A DNA stretch of 64,000 nucleotides from positions 372,001-436,000 of the forward strand of contig JAHRYS010000001.1 in NCBI GenBank assembly GCA_020621985.1. The letters are read 5' to 3'. Positions 1 through 7,589 of the stretch are shown here, in pieces. Source of the stretch: Candidatus Ferrigenium altingense. GTDB lineage: Bacteria; Pseudomonadota; Gammaproteobacteria; Burkholderiales; Gallionellaceae. Position 1 is the first letter of the stretch, and each line of letters begins with the position of its first letter. The notes beneath the pieces were generated by a model, which saw only the letters and a program-made list of their open reading frames with translations, was not told the origin of the DNA and did not search any database. Made by a program: the position numbers and the translations under genes.

Positions 1-2
1 AG

Positions 3-536
3 CCGATCAAGCTGTGGCTGGCGAAGGTGGGATACGAGCGGATGCAGGAAATGGCCGACCCGGCGCTGTCGCTGGAGCGCGCCCGCGAGACCTGGCAGAA
101 GCATGGGCGTAGCGAGAAGTGGATACAGCAGCGCATGACCGGGCAGGAAACGCGCAACAAACTGACCGACTATTGGGCGAAGCACGACATCAAGCTAGGC
201 GAGGAATACGCCATCCTCACCAACATCATCCATCAGGAGTGGGCCGAAGTGGATGTCAAGACGCACAAGGCGATGAAAGGGCTGCAAACCCACAACCTGC
301 GCGACCACATGAGCGAGGCGGAGTTGATCTTTACCGCACTGGCGGAATTGTCCACGCGCCAGATCGCCGAGAGCATTGAGGCCACGGGCATGACGGAGAA
401 CGAAGAAGTGGCCAGGAAAGGCGGCGGTATCGCAAAAAGGGCGCGGCAGGAGCTGGAAGCAAAGACAGGCAAGAAGGTAGTGGGCGGAGAGAATTTCCTG
501 CCGCCGGATAAACGTAAAGGTATAGCGAAAAAATGA
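3..536 (+). CDS. BRO-family phage-antirepressor-like protein, 5' end outside window
   Basis: The frame is open to the left edge: the codons before the first possible start (GTG at 27) read PIKLWLAKVGYERM, which fits the inside of a BRO-N/antirepressor-type protein, so this is the C-terminal part of a longer gene. Recognisable family blocks are LAKVGYERMQE, RMTGQETRNKLTDYW, LRDHMSEAELIFTALAE and a Gly/Lys-rich tail ending in a GKKVV...NFLPP motif. The DNA-binding BRO-N domain itself would lie upstream of the window. Proteins of this kind occur in prophages and as lone chromosomal genes; the function is not established. The stop codon overlaps the start of the DAHP synthase gene (ATGA), suggesting translational coupling. 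The family call is from memory of the conserved blocks. Confidence 0.72.
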   Translation, partial: PIKLWLAKVGYERMQEMADPALSLERARETWQKHGRSEKWIQQRMTGQETRNKLTDYWAKHDIKLGEEYAILTNIIHQEWAEVDVKTHKAMKGLQTHNLRDHMSEAELIFTALAELSTRQIAESIEATGMTENEEVARKGGGIAKRARQELEAKTGKKVVGGENFLPPDKRKGIAKK

Positions 537-1651
537 TCCTGATCCTCAGTTCCAACACCAGCGAACAGGCACCGGAATACCGGCAGTTGCTGGCGCATCT
601 GGCGACGCTGCAAGGCATCCAGACCCGCGTGCATGTCGAGCGCGGCAGCGAACAGGCGCTCACGGAAATCTATCTGATCGGCAACACCAAGCCGCTGGAT
701 ATTGGGGACATGCAGAACCTGCCGTGCGTCGAGCGCGTGGTGCGGGTTTCCGAGGAGTACCGCATCCTCGGGCGGCACAAGGACAACCAGCGCCCCACGC
801 ATTTCGACTACAACGGCGTGCGCTTCGGGCAGGACACGCTGCACGTGTTCGCCGGGTTATGCGCGGTGGACAATCGCGAGCATGTCGAGATCATGCTCAA
901 GGCGTTGCGCGACAACGGCCAGGTATGCACGCGCATGGGCGCATACAAGCCGCGCACCAGCCCGTATGCGTTTCAGGGGCACGGCAAGAACTGCCTGCCT
1001 TACGTGTTCGAGCTCGCGGGCAAGTACGGCATCAAGGTATTGGCGATGGAAATCACCCACGAATCGCATCTCGACGAGATTCGCGAGGCGCTGCATCAGA
1101 CCGGAAACCCGACCGGCGTGATGCTGCAAATCGGCACGCGCAACACGCAGAATTTCGAGCTGCTGAAAATCGTCGGGCGGCAAACCGAGATGCCGGTGCT
1201 GCTCAAACGCGGCTTCGGCATCACCCTGGACGAATCGCTGAATGCGGCGGAATATCTGGCTTCGGAAGGCAACCGCAATGTGGTGTTCTGCCTGCGCGGC
1301 ATGAAGACCAACATGGGCGACCCGCACCGCAACTTTGTCGATTTCGCGCATGTGCCGGTGGTGAAACGGCTGACGCGCATGCCGGTGTGCGTTGACCCGT
1401 CGCACTCGGTGGGATCGCGGCAAGCCTCGCCGGATGGCATCCTCGACATGATGCACGTCACCGCGCAAGGCGTGCTGTCCGGCGCCAACATGGTGCTGGT
1501 GGACTTTCATCCCGCGCCGCCCAAGGCCTTGGTGGATGGCCCGCAGGCCATGCTGCTGAAGGAGCTGCCGTATTTCCTGGAAGACGTGCAGATCGCCCGC
1601 GAGGCGTATCTCAAGCGCGTGGCGTTGCGGCAGCGTTATCCGGATATGTGA
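533..1651 (+). CDS. aroF: 3-deoxy-7-phosphoheptulonate (DAHP) synthase, type I-beta
   Basis: Catalyses phosphoenolpyruvate + erythrose 4-phosphate to DAHP, the first step of the shikimate pathway, in the cytoplasm. The 372-residue protein starts with a ferredoxin-like (ACT-like) segment of about 75 residues, as in the Thermotoga-type enzymes. The barrel follows, with the signature KPRTSPYAFQG at 139-149, QIGTRNTQNFELLK near 199-212, LLKRGFG near 223-229, RGMKT near 255-259 and the metal-site motif DPSHSVG at 288-294. These are the expected substrate and metal residues of the AroF/KDPS family. The ATG overlaps the stop of the upstream BRO-like gene by 4 bases. A good hairpin terminator follows. 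Confidence 0.95.
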   Translation: MILILSSNTSEQAPEYRQLLAHLATLQGIQTRVHVERGSEQALTEIYLIGNTKPLDIGDMQNLPCVERVVRVSEEYRILGRHKDNQRPTHFDYNGVRFGQDTLHVFAGLCAVDNREHVEIMLKALRDNGQVCTRMGAYKPRTSPYAFQGHGKNCLPYVFELAGKYGIKVLAMEITHESHLDEIREALHQTGNPTGVMLQIGTRNTQNFELLKIVGRQTEMPVLLKRGFGITLDESLNAAEYLASEGNRNVVFCLRGMKTNMGDPHRNFVDFAHVPVVKRLTRMPVCVDPSHSVGSRQASPDGILDMMHVTAQGVLSGANMVLVDFHPAPPKALVDGPQAMLLKELPYFLEDVQIAREAYLKRVALRQRYPDM

Positions 1652-1655
1652 TTTT

Positions 1656-1683
1656 CAGGGCGGAGCAGCCGCCCTGTTTTCTT
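1656..1683 (+). terminator. Rho-independent terminator after aroF
   Basis: An 8-bp perfect stem (CAGGGCGG / CCGCCCTG) with a 5-nt loop is followed by a T-rich stretch, five bases after the aroF stop. Confidence 0.8.
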
Positions 1684-1745
1684 TCACGTTAAAAAATGCA
1701 GTTAGCAAGAAATGTCATTTTCTTTCGAGGTGTTGTGCTGCTTTT

Positions 1746-1803
1746 GTAGGTGCGAATTTATTCGCACATAACCTCTTGTTCGGGCGAATGAATTCACCCC
1801 TAC
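1746..1803. repeat. Inverted repeat, GTAGGKGCG family, copy 1
   Basis: Two roughly 23-nt arms, GTAGGTGCGAATTTATTCGC on the left and the complement of GTAGGGGTGAATTCATTCGC on the right, enclose a short loop. Each arm has its own smaller palindrome (GCGAAT..ATTCGC). It lies between the convergent aroF and TDT-family genes. Similar GTAGG...CCTAC elements occur at 46720, 53180 and 62390. Confidence 0.75.
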
Positions 1804-1816
1804 GCGGTTTTTATGA

Positions 1817-2860
1817 TTACGGTGATTCTTTTGCATCCTGCTGCCGTACCAAACGACGAAACAGGCCAATCATCACCAGACACCACACAAAAAAGGCCAC
1901 CCATACCATGACATGGGAAACCCAATGCAATGGTTCAAATTCAGCAGCAAGCGCGAGTCTGTAACTGGTTACAGCATACATGCCAAGAGGAAATACAATG
2001 CTCCATTGCATGGGCTCATAGCGCAAGGGAATATGCCGAACAAAATGCTTCCAAATCCCGAAAACAACCAGCAGGGGAATCCACCAGGTAGCCCAGGCCC
2101 AGGAGATAAGAGCCACAATATCCACAATGGGATGAAAAGTAGCCAGATCCGACATGATGGGGTCTGATAAAGCCAAAGCACTACTGGCATTGGCACTGAT
2201 GGCGGCGGCTCCCATGATGACCCACATCAGCGGGGTGTAGTCATCCTCGCTCATCTCCAGAAAGAAAATACGATAACAAAACAGGGTTACAAAAATGCCA
2301 TAAAGAATGAGCCCTATCCCCCATAGCATATAGATACCCACCATCATATAGGCGGCATAATCTCCCAGTTGGTGGATGACATTTACGCCATGTAAAACAA
2401 GTGACTGTGTGCCTACTATGCACATCAGCCAGCCGCCATGAACGACGCTCACATTACGCTCGGCATGACGAAGCGTCAGGACACTGAAGCTACAGTGGAG
2501 CAACGCCATCCATGCCAGTAATGCGCCTATCCAGCACAAAAGCGCCAGACGATTCAAACCATGGAGATGAAATAAGATCCCTGCAATATCGGCTGCGGCA
2601 ACAAAGGAAAAAAAGAAAAAAGTGGTTCGCGGATTAATCAACTCGGTCCATACGACTTGCGGGAAACGTATGAGACGCCAGGTATATAGCCCAAGTAAGG
2701 CACACCAGGAAATCAGCGTGATCGCATACAGCACATCCGATAGCTTTGGCAGTTTGAGCATATCCATCGCGATAGCGATGATTCCCGTCCCCATGGTTAA
2801 GGTGAAATAGCCCGGGTACAGGTTTTTTAACCAGGTCAATTTGGCGGTATCAGTATCCAT
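1817..2860 (-). CDS. TDT-family transporter (TehA/Mae1-like anion channel)
   Basis: A 347-residue polytopic membrane protein with about ten hydrophobic helices. It begins with WLKNLYPGYFTLTMGTGIIAIA, the typical N-terminal block of the voltage-dependent anion channel / C4-dicarboxylate (TDT, TehA-like) family. Later blocks such as NPRTTFFFFSFVAAAD and SANASSALALSD also fit. Members export or conduct organic or inorganic anions (tellurite resistance, malate, sulfite); the substrate here cannot be read from sequence. It is divergent from nothing obvious and ends against a repeat element. The cytochrome gene on the same strand lies upstream with about 145 bases between. Confidence 0.8.
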   Translation of the reverse strand: MDTDTAKLTWLKNLYPGYFTLTMGTGIIAIAMDMLKLPKLSDVLYAITLISWCALLGLYTWRLIRFPQVVWTELINPRTTFFFFSFVAAADIAGILFHLHGLNRLALLCWIGALLAWMALLHCSFSVLTLRHAERNVSVVHGGWLMCIVGTQSLVLHGVNVIHQLGDYAAYMMVGIYMLWGIGLILYGIFVTLFCYRIFFLEMSEDDYTPLMWVIMGAAAISANASSALALSDPIMSDLATFHPIVDIVALISWAWATWWIPLLVVFGIWKHFVRHIPLRYEPMQWSIVFPLGMYAVTSYRLALAAEFEPLHWVSHVMVWVAFFVWCLVMIGLFRRLVRQQDAKESP

Positions 2861-3005
2861 GATGTGCGCAACATAAATAAGTATGGTGCATGGCTTTGCT
2901 CCCTAAAAATTTACCGATTGACAACTCCCGTAGCCAAGCGGCGAATCTGTTCGTATTCGCGGCCATCCTTGATGCCGTCTGCAAAGACGGCGAAGAGCGC
3001 AACGG

Positions 3006-3767
3006 TCAATCGTCGTTATTGCGGCCTTTGCGATCCTGCCTTCCTTCGCGGTTGTTTTGGCCTTCTCCACCTCTGCCCCGGATGTCATGCTCGTCGGCGC
3101 TCCGGTGGCACTCGACGCAATTATCGTAATCGCGGATACCTTCCTCGATGTGCTCGCGGCGAATGTTTTCTGTCGTGTGCTCGTGGCAGCCGTAGCAGGT
3201 GTAGCGGCTGTAATTGTTGCCCTCATGGCAAGTCACGCAACTGGCGCTGTGGTCGCGGTCGAGAACGAAATACTTGTTGTGATCGAAAGTCGCGGGTGTC
3301 CATTTGTTCTGGTTGTGGCACTGGCTACAGTTGCCGGAAACTTGCTTGTGCAGCGTGTCGGCGGGTGATTTGTGGCACGACTGGCATTGATCGAGCGTTG
3401 CCTTTTGCAGCAAGGCATGATTAAAACGTTTTTGCGGCCGGAAGCGCTTCACGCCTGCGTGGTCGCTATGGCACGCCACACAGTCCTGCGTGGTCAGTTT
3501 CTGGTGAAATGGCGTCGAGGTGAGCGGCTTCAAGACCGGCTGGCCCGTCGTCGTCAGACGCCCGACATCGGCGGGTTTGTGGCAGGAGGCACAGCGCTCC
3601 GATGCCGATCCAAGCAACGGCGTATGGCAGGCGAAGCAGTCCGTCTCCAGTTGCTTGTGTCCGGGGATCAGTTTGCCCGGGCCGACCATCAGGTTCGGGT
3701 AGACGAAAACCAGAATCGCAATCGCGATCAGGTTAGCGGCCAGGACGAATTTGAGTGTCCGGCTCAT
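3006..3767 (-). CDS. Octaheme c-type cytochrome, membrane-anchored
   Basis: This 253-residue protein carries eight CXXCH heme-binding motifs: CFACH 44-48, CASCH 59-63, CVACH 96-100, CQSCH 128-132, CSQCH 147-151, CVTCH 177-181, CYGCH 191-195 and CVECH 217-221. Many extra histidines could be distal ligands. Residues 6-25 form one hydrophobic helix without a clear cleavage site, so a signal anchor holding the hemes on the periplasmic side is likely. The last 25 residues are a charged Gly/Arg/Asp-rich tail. The motif layout resembles cytochrome c3/c7-type multiheme proteins. Its start overlaps the stop of the cytochrome b gene by 4 bases, making it the third gene of a coupled set with the flavoprotein. 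The role as a periplasmic electron wire is inferred. Confidence 0.9.
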   Translation of the reverse strand: MSRTLKFVLAANLIAIAILVFVYPNLMVGPGKLIPGHKQLETDCFACHTPLLGSASERCASCHKPADVGRLTTTGQPVLKPLTSTPFHQKLTTQDCVACHSDHAGVKRFRPQKRFNHALLQKATLDQCQSCHKSPADTLHKQVSGNCSQCHNQNKWTPATFDHNKYFVLDRDHSASCVTCHEGNNYSRYTCYGCHEHTTENIRREHIEEGIRDYDNCVECHRSADEHDIRGRGGEGQNNREGRQDRKGRNNDD

Positions 3768-4342
3768 ACCCAGCCCCAGAACAAAAAGATGCTGATGATG
3801 TGACCCAGCGCAAGCGTTGCGAATACGACAAAAATCGGGATATGCACTTTACGCCACCGGTTCATGGCATCGAGCGTCACCGCGTCCCAGAACATCGCCT
3901 GCTCCACATCGGGACGCGACAGGCCGCGCAACTGGAAGTGTTCGCGCTGCCCCTGCACATGGCGGCGCGAGCGATCCAGCAGCAGTTTGCCGACCATGCC
4001 GCTCACCGCGTTCACTCCCATGGCGACCGTGGCCAGCCAGGGAAGGATGGCGTTGAAATGGATGCCGGCGTGGATCAGCACGAGCGACGCGCCGATCCAG
4101 GTGCCGAATTCATGCAGGGTCAGCAATTTTTTGGGATTTCCCGTCTTGATATATTTGCGTTTGCGTAGCGAATAGATCAGCGAGGCGATGATCAGGAGCG
4201 TTCCCGGTATGCCCAGATAACGTCCGACCCATACCAGATTCAGCCGATGCAGCAGATAGTCGCCCGCCAGCGTGACCACCGCCAGCAGGCCGACCAGAAA
4301 GGTGAAGGGAAGGATATGTTGGCGCCAGAGTGAGTTCGTCAT
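3764..4342 (-). CDS. Di-heme b-type membrane cytochrome
   Basis: A 192-residue protein with about five hydrophobic helices (approximately 10-31, 42-59, 78-98, 100-122, 168-190). Four histidines fall in two pairs with identical spacing, H77/H91 and H167/H181 (His-x13-His in each helix). That is the classic arrangement for two stacked hemes bound between two helices, as in bc1-type cytochrome b and related reductases. It sits between the NAD(P)H flavoprotein (start codon directly after that gene's stop) and the 8-heme cytochrome c (4-base overlap). It most likely relays electrons across the membrane between them. No named family could be assigned with certainty; ferric-reductase-like and NapC-independent cytochrome b proteins are the nearest ideas. 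Confidence 0.75.
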   Translation of the reverse strand: MTNSLWRQHILPFTFLVGLLAVVTLAGDYLLHRLNLVWVGRYLGIPGTLLIIASLIYSLRKRKYIKTGNPKKLLTLHEFGTWIGASLVLIHAGIHFNAILPWLATVAMGVNAVSGMVGKLLLDRSRRHVQGQREHFQLRGLSRPDVEQAMFWDAVTLDAMNRWRKVHIPIFVVFATLALGHIISIFLFWGWV

Positions 4343-5647
4343 CTATGCCTCCAGTGTCACGTCAGTCTTCGGCGTGCAAGAGCAGAGCAGGCAGGTGCCC
4401 GGCTCTGGATCGTAATCCGGCGGCTGGCGGTAGGCTACCTCGCCTGCCCGGATCGTCGTCTGGCAACTGCCGCAGCTTCCGGCGCGGCAACCGGAATCGA
4501 CGGTAATGCCATGCGCTTCGGCAAATGCGAGCAGGTTGCCGGCTGTGGGCTGCCATGGCAACTGCTTGCCGGACTTGGCGAAGGTCACGATGATCCCGGT
4601 ATCTGCTGCCCCGGCCTGCGATGCGGCAACCGCTGTGGGTTGCCTGCGCTTGATGGACGACGGGCCGAAAGCCTCGAAGTGGATGCGCGCATCCGGCACG
4701 CCCCAGTCATCCAGCGCAGGCACGAGGCTCTCCAGCATCGGGGTGGGGCCGCAGATGTAGAAATGAAAAGGCTTGAACGGCAACTGCATGCGCAACAGGT
4801 TTACGTCGATGCGCCTATGGTGCAGATAATCATGTCGCGTCACATCATTTCTGGCCACATCTTCCGGGAGCGGATCGCTGAAACACAGCCGCAAATGGAA
4901 GTTCGGATGCGCCGCCGCCAGGGCTTCGAGATGCGCTCTCATCACCAGCTCGCGGCTGTTGCGCACACCGTAGAACAGCCAGATTTCGCGCTCAGGTTGT
5001 TCGGCCAGGCACCAGTTCAGCATGCTCAGCATCGGCGTGATGCCGATACCGCCAGCGATCAACACCACCGGAGCATCGCTGCGGTCGATATGAAAATGCC
5101 CGGCGGGGGCGCGCACCTGCAACAGGCTGCCCACCGCCACTTGCTCGTGAAAGAAAGCGGATGAACGTCCCGGCGGCACTTGTCTGCCCTTGGGCGGCGG
5201 CACCCGCTTAATCGAAATTCGGTAGCAATCGGAGCGAGGCGCGTCCGACAAGGAATAGCAACGGACAACCTGCTCGGTGCCTCCTGTCGCCGCCGGTATA
5301 TCAAGGCGAAAGGTCAGAAACTGTCCTGGCAGGAAGGGCGGTAGTGGTTGCTCATCTTCCGGCATGAGGTAAAACGAGCAGATCGACTGCGCGGCATCCT
5401 CGATAACCTTGCGGTCGACCCTGAACGTCCGGAAGCCCGGCCAGGCGGCAACGGCAAGCTCTTCCGCGCCGCTCGATACATTCTGCATTGCCGGTAAATC
5501 CAACTCCGCAGCACGGCTGCGCAAGGCATGATAGTCCAGCCAGTGGCGCCAGAAGCCGATGCCGAGAAAGATCGCCAGTTGCAGCGCGATACCCGACACA
5601 ATCCAGAGCAGTAATGAGAGTGAGGTCATATCGTTTAATGCTAGCAC
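4343..5647 (-). CDS. Membrane-anchored FAD/NAD(P)H oxidoreductase with C-terminal 2Fe-2S ferredoxin domain
   Basis: The 434-residue protein has one N-terminal transmembrane helix (about 10-31). A ferredoxin-NADP-reductase-type module follows, with flavin motif RCYSL at 129-133, pyridine-nucleotide motif GGIGITPM at 199-206 and CGP at 299-301. A plant-type ferredoxin domain ends it, with CRAGSCGSC (Cys387, 392, 395) and the last ligand in the CLLCSC block (Cys422). The domain order FAD-NAD-2Fe2S matches phthalate dioxygenase reductase and Hcr-type proteins, but the membrane anchor is not typical of them. Its stop codon abuts the start of the cytochrome b gene. It would exchange electrons between NAD(P)H and the heme proteins encoded downstream; the direction is unknown. 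Confidence 0.88.
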   Translation of the reverse strand: MLALNDMTSLSLLLWIVSGIALQLAIFLGIGFWRHWLDYHALRSRAAELDLPAMQNVSSGAEELAVAAWPGFRTFRVDRKVIEDAAQSICSFYLMPEDEQPLPPFLPGQFLTFRLDIPAATGGTEQVVRCYSLSDAPRSDCYRISIKRVPPPKGRQVPPGRSSAFFHEQVAVGSLLQVRAPAGHFHIDRSDAPVVLIAGGIGITPMLSMLNWCLAEQPEREIWLFYGVRNSRELVMRAHLEALAAAHPNFHLRLCFSDPLPEDVARNDVTRHDYLHHRRIDVNLLRMQLPFKPFHFYICGPTPMLESLVPALDDWGVPDARIHFEAFGPSSIKRRQPTAVAASQAGAADTGIIVTFAKSGKQLPWQPTAGNLLAFAEAHGITVDSGCRAGSCGSCQTTIRAGEVAYRQPPDYDPEPGTCLLCSCTPKTDVTLEA

Positions 5648-5804
5648 GGAACCATATGGATTCCCACAACTCGAAACTTTCCTTGAAAAGGATAGTCGCT
5701 AGATTGACTGCAAAGATAGCGATGACAAAGTGGCACTTTTGCGCAGTTGGCAATAGGCATGACGATAATCCACACTGACCAGAAAAATCAAACGAAAGAC
5801 CGCA

Positions 5805-6635
5805 ATGAATACCAATAACCGATACCGTCTCCTGCTTCAGGTAAGCGCTTTTGTTGCCGTGGTAATAGGCGCGAAACTCATTACCCACTTTCTCGGATGG
5901 GAGGTTATTTCCATCAATCCATTGTTCTCGGGAATTGTGGCTGCCAACGTCTTCCTGATGGGATTTCTTTTGAGCGGTGTCCTTTCGGATTTCAAGGAAA
6001 GTGAGCGCATCCCCGGTGAGTTGAGTGCATGCCTGGAGAATCTGGCGCAAGAAGTGCGCGGTGTCCGGATGGCAAACCCTGAAGCTAATGTTGGCCCCTG
6101 TCTGACTCTCCTGTCGCAATTGAGCCAGGATATTTTGAGCTGGTTCCACAAGAAACACCGTACAGCAGAACTGCTGGAACACGTAAACGAGTTAACTCCT
6201 CAGTTCGCGGCGATAGAGCAATGGTCTCAAGCAACTCTCGTGGCTCGTTTGAAGCAGGAGCAAAGCAATCTCCGGCGCACCCTCATACGCACACACACCA
6301 TTCGGGAAACGTCTTTCGTTTCCTCAGGCTACATGCTCGCCGACCTCATCACCATCCTTCTTTGTATAGGGCTTGTATTGGCCAGAATTGAGCCACTTTA
6401 TGAGTCGCTGTTTTTCGTGGGCGTGATCTCATACTTGATGATTTATCTCCTGATGCTAATCAGGGATCTTGATAATCCGTTCGGCTACTACGAGCGCTAT
6501 TCTGCAGAAGACGTATCCCTTAAGCCGCTTGAGGAAGCTGCGGGTCGGCTCTCGCAGATCGCCAGTATCGAAGTCTCTGCACTCAAAGGGAGCGCCGAAC
6601 AATGCGCTGCACAGGACGCAGTTTCGCCGCGCTGA
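5805..6635 (+). CDS. Bestrophin-like (DUF4239-type) membrane protein
   Basis: A 276-residue protein with two N-terminal helices (about 9-30 and 36-60), a polar segment of roughly 110 residues predicted to be cytoplasmic and mostly helical, then two more helices (about 172-190 and 198-218). These are followed by RDLDNPFGYYER, a block typical of bestrophin-like DUF4239 proteins. The 4-helix layout with a long central loop also fits. Bestrophins are anion channels; a channel role here is only inferred. The gene is divergent from the electron-transfer module and has no close partner downstream. Confidence 0.6.
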   Translation: MNTNNRYRLLLQVSAFVAVVIGAKLITHFLGWEVISINPLFSGIVAANVFLMGFLLSGVLSDFKESERIPGELSACLENLAQEVRGVRMANPEANVGPCLTLLSQLSQDILSWFHKKHRTAELLEHVNELTPQFAAIEQWSQATLVARLKQEQSNLRRTLIRTHTIRETSFVSSGYMLADLITILLCIGLVLARIEPLYESLFFVGVISYLMIYLLMLIRDLDNPFGYYERYSAEDVSLKPLEEAAGRLSQIASIEVSALKGSAEQCAAQDAVSPR

Positions 6636-6652
6636 TGAAGCCGCTAGCGATT

Positions 6653-6685
6653 CCACTTGGCAACCAAAAGACAGTTGCCAAGTGG
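6653..6685. repeat. Perfect 12-bp inverted repeat after the bestrophin-like gene
   Basis: CCACTTGGCAAC and its exact complement GTTGCCAAGTGG are separated by 9 bases, 17 bases after the stop codon. There is no T-run, so it is not a standard terminator; a Rho-type or processing hairpin is possible. Confidence 0.55.
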
Positions 6686-6811
6686 CTGGTTAACAGCATT
6701 AACGACACAGCCACCATTTTGCGTGATTTTTTCCGCCATGAGTATCACGCATAGCGGACATATCGAATGGTTTGCGTCGTATATCCGACTACGGTTTTTT
6801 TGGATGAAGCC

Positions 6812-7441
6812 TCAATGGTTCTTATGTGCGTCCGCAACCGGAGCGGGCGCGGCATGGTGGTGGCTGCCAGAGGATGCGATAACGGTATGAACCCCTTCGA
6901 CATAATGCACGTATGTCACATAGGCATCCACAAACTCCCGGCCCGCCTCGACGCTCTTGTCCTTGTTCTTGCTTGCTTCCAATACGCGCGCAAATTTCTC
7001 TCTGATAACCCCCGTCATATGGCTACTGATCACTCTGGCCATTTCGTCGGCGGAACCATTGACGAGAGCTTTGTCAGCCATCACGATGATCGGATCGATG
7101 GCTTCATCCTTGATGCCGCTGTACGGCGCTCCCTCGCCGGCGCGATGTACACGCACGAGTGTTTCGAGGAAGTATTGATCGGCTAATTCTTTTGCTTCCT
7201 TGCTTTTGCCGCGAACCGCAACCGCTTTCGCAAATGCAACTCTGATCTCGGCTTCATTTTCTTTTTTAACCCACTTCAGGATGGGGGTTAAATCAGCTTT
7301 TTCCAGTGCAGCTTTGGCTTCCGGAATTACCGGGCCATTGGCTGTATCGCAGTGTGCCTGTGCATTTCCTGCAAGGAGCAGCCCGCAGCTTATTGAAAGA
7401 ATAGCCGCGATATTTTTTGGAGATTTGTTGGTGTTTTTCAT
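6812..7441 (-). CDS. DUF6448 family exported protein with His-rich tail
   Basis: The start at 7441 is preferred because it gives a clean signal peptide (MKNTNKSPKN, hydrophobic core, cleavage after AQA, mature start HCDTANGPV) and has an AAAGGG ribosome site 8 bases upstream. The longer frame has no such features. The 209-residue protein matches DUF6448: HCDT..GPV.., AALEK.D.TPILKWV, ADQYFLETLVRVHRAGEGAPY and VEAGREFVDAYVTYVHYVEG. The final 20 residues contain five His and a HHH cluster, suggesting metal binding. Function is not known. The ChaA-type antiporter gene lies immediately upstream on the same strand, so co-expression is possible. Confidence 0.8.
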   Translation of the reverse strand: MKNTNKSPKNIAAILSISCGLLLAGNAQAHCDTANGPVIPEAKAALEKADLTPILKWVKKENEAEIRVAFAKAVAVRGKSKEAKELADQYFLETLVRVHRAGEGAPYSGIKDEAIDPIIVMADKALVNGSADEMARVISSHMTGVIREKFARVLEASKNKDKSVEAGREFVDAYVTYVHYVEGVHTVIASSGSHHHAAPAPVADAHKNH

Positions 7442-7589
7442 TATGAATACCCTTTGGTTTGCTGGTTCAAGTGTAATGTGCGCTTTATGCGACCGCATGA
7501 TCCATGCGGCGCATAGAAGACCACACCAAACCAAATTAGGTTCCCCGCAACGCAGCAGATAGCCGCCGCAGCGGTTTTTCAATATTCCG

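Noticed and set aside
5352-6182. Minus-strand frame spanning the start of the flavoprotein gene and the bestrophin-like gene
   Set aside because: It overlaps two well-supported genes and has no recognisable domain; shadow of both.
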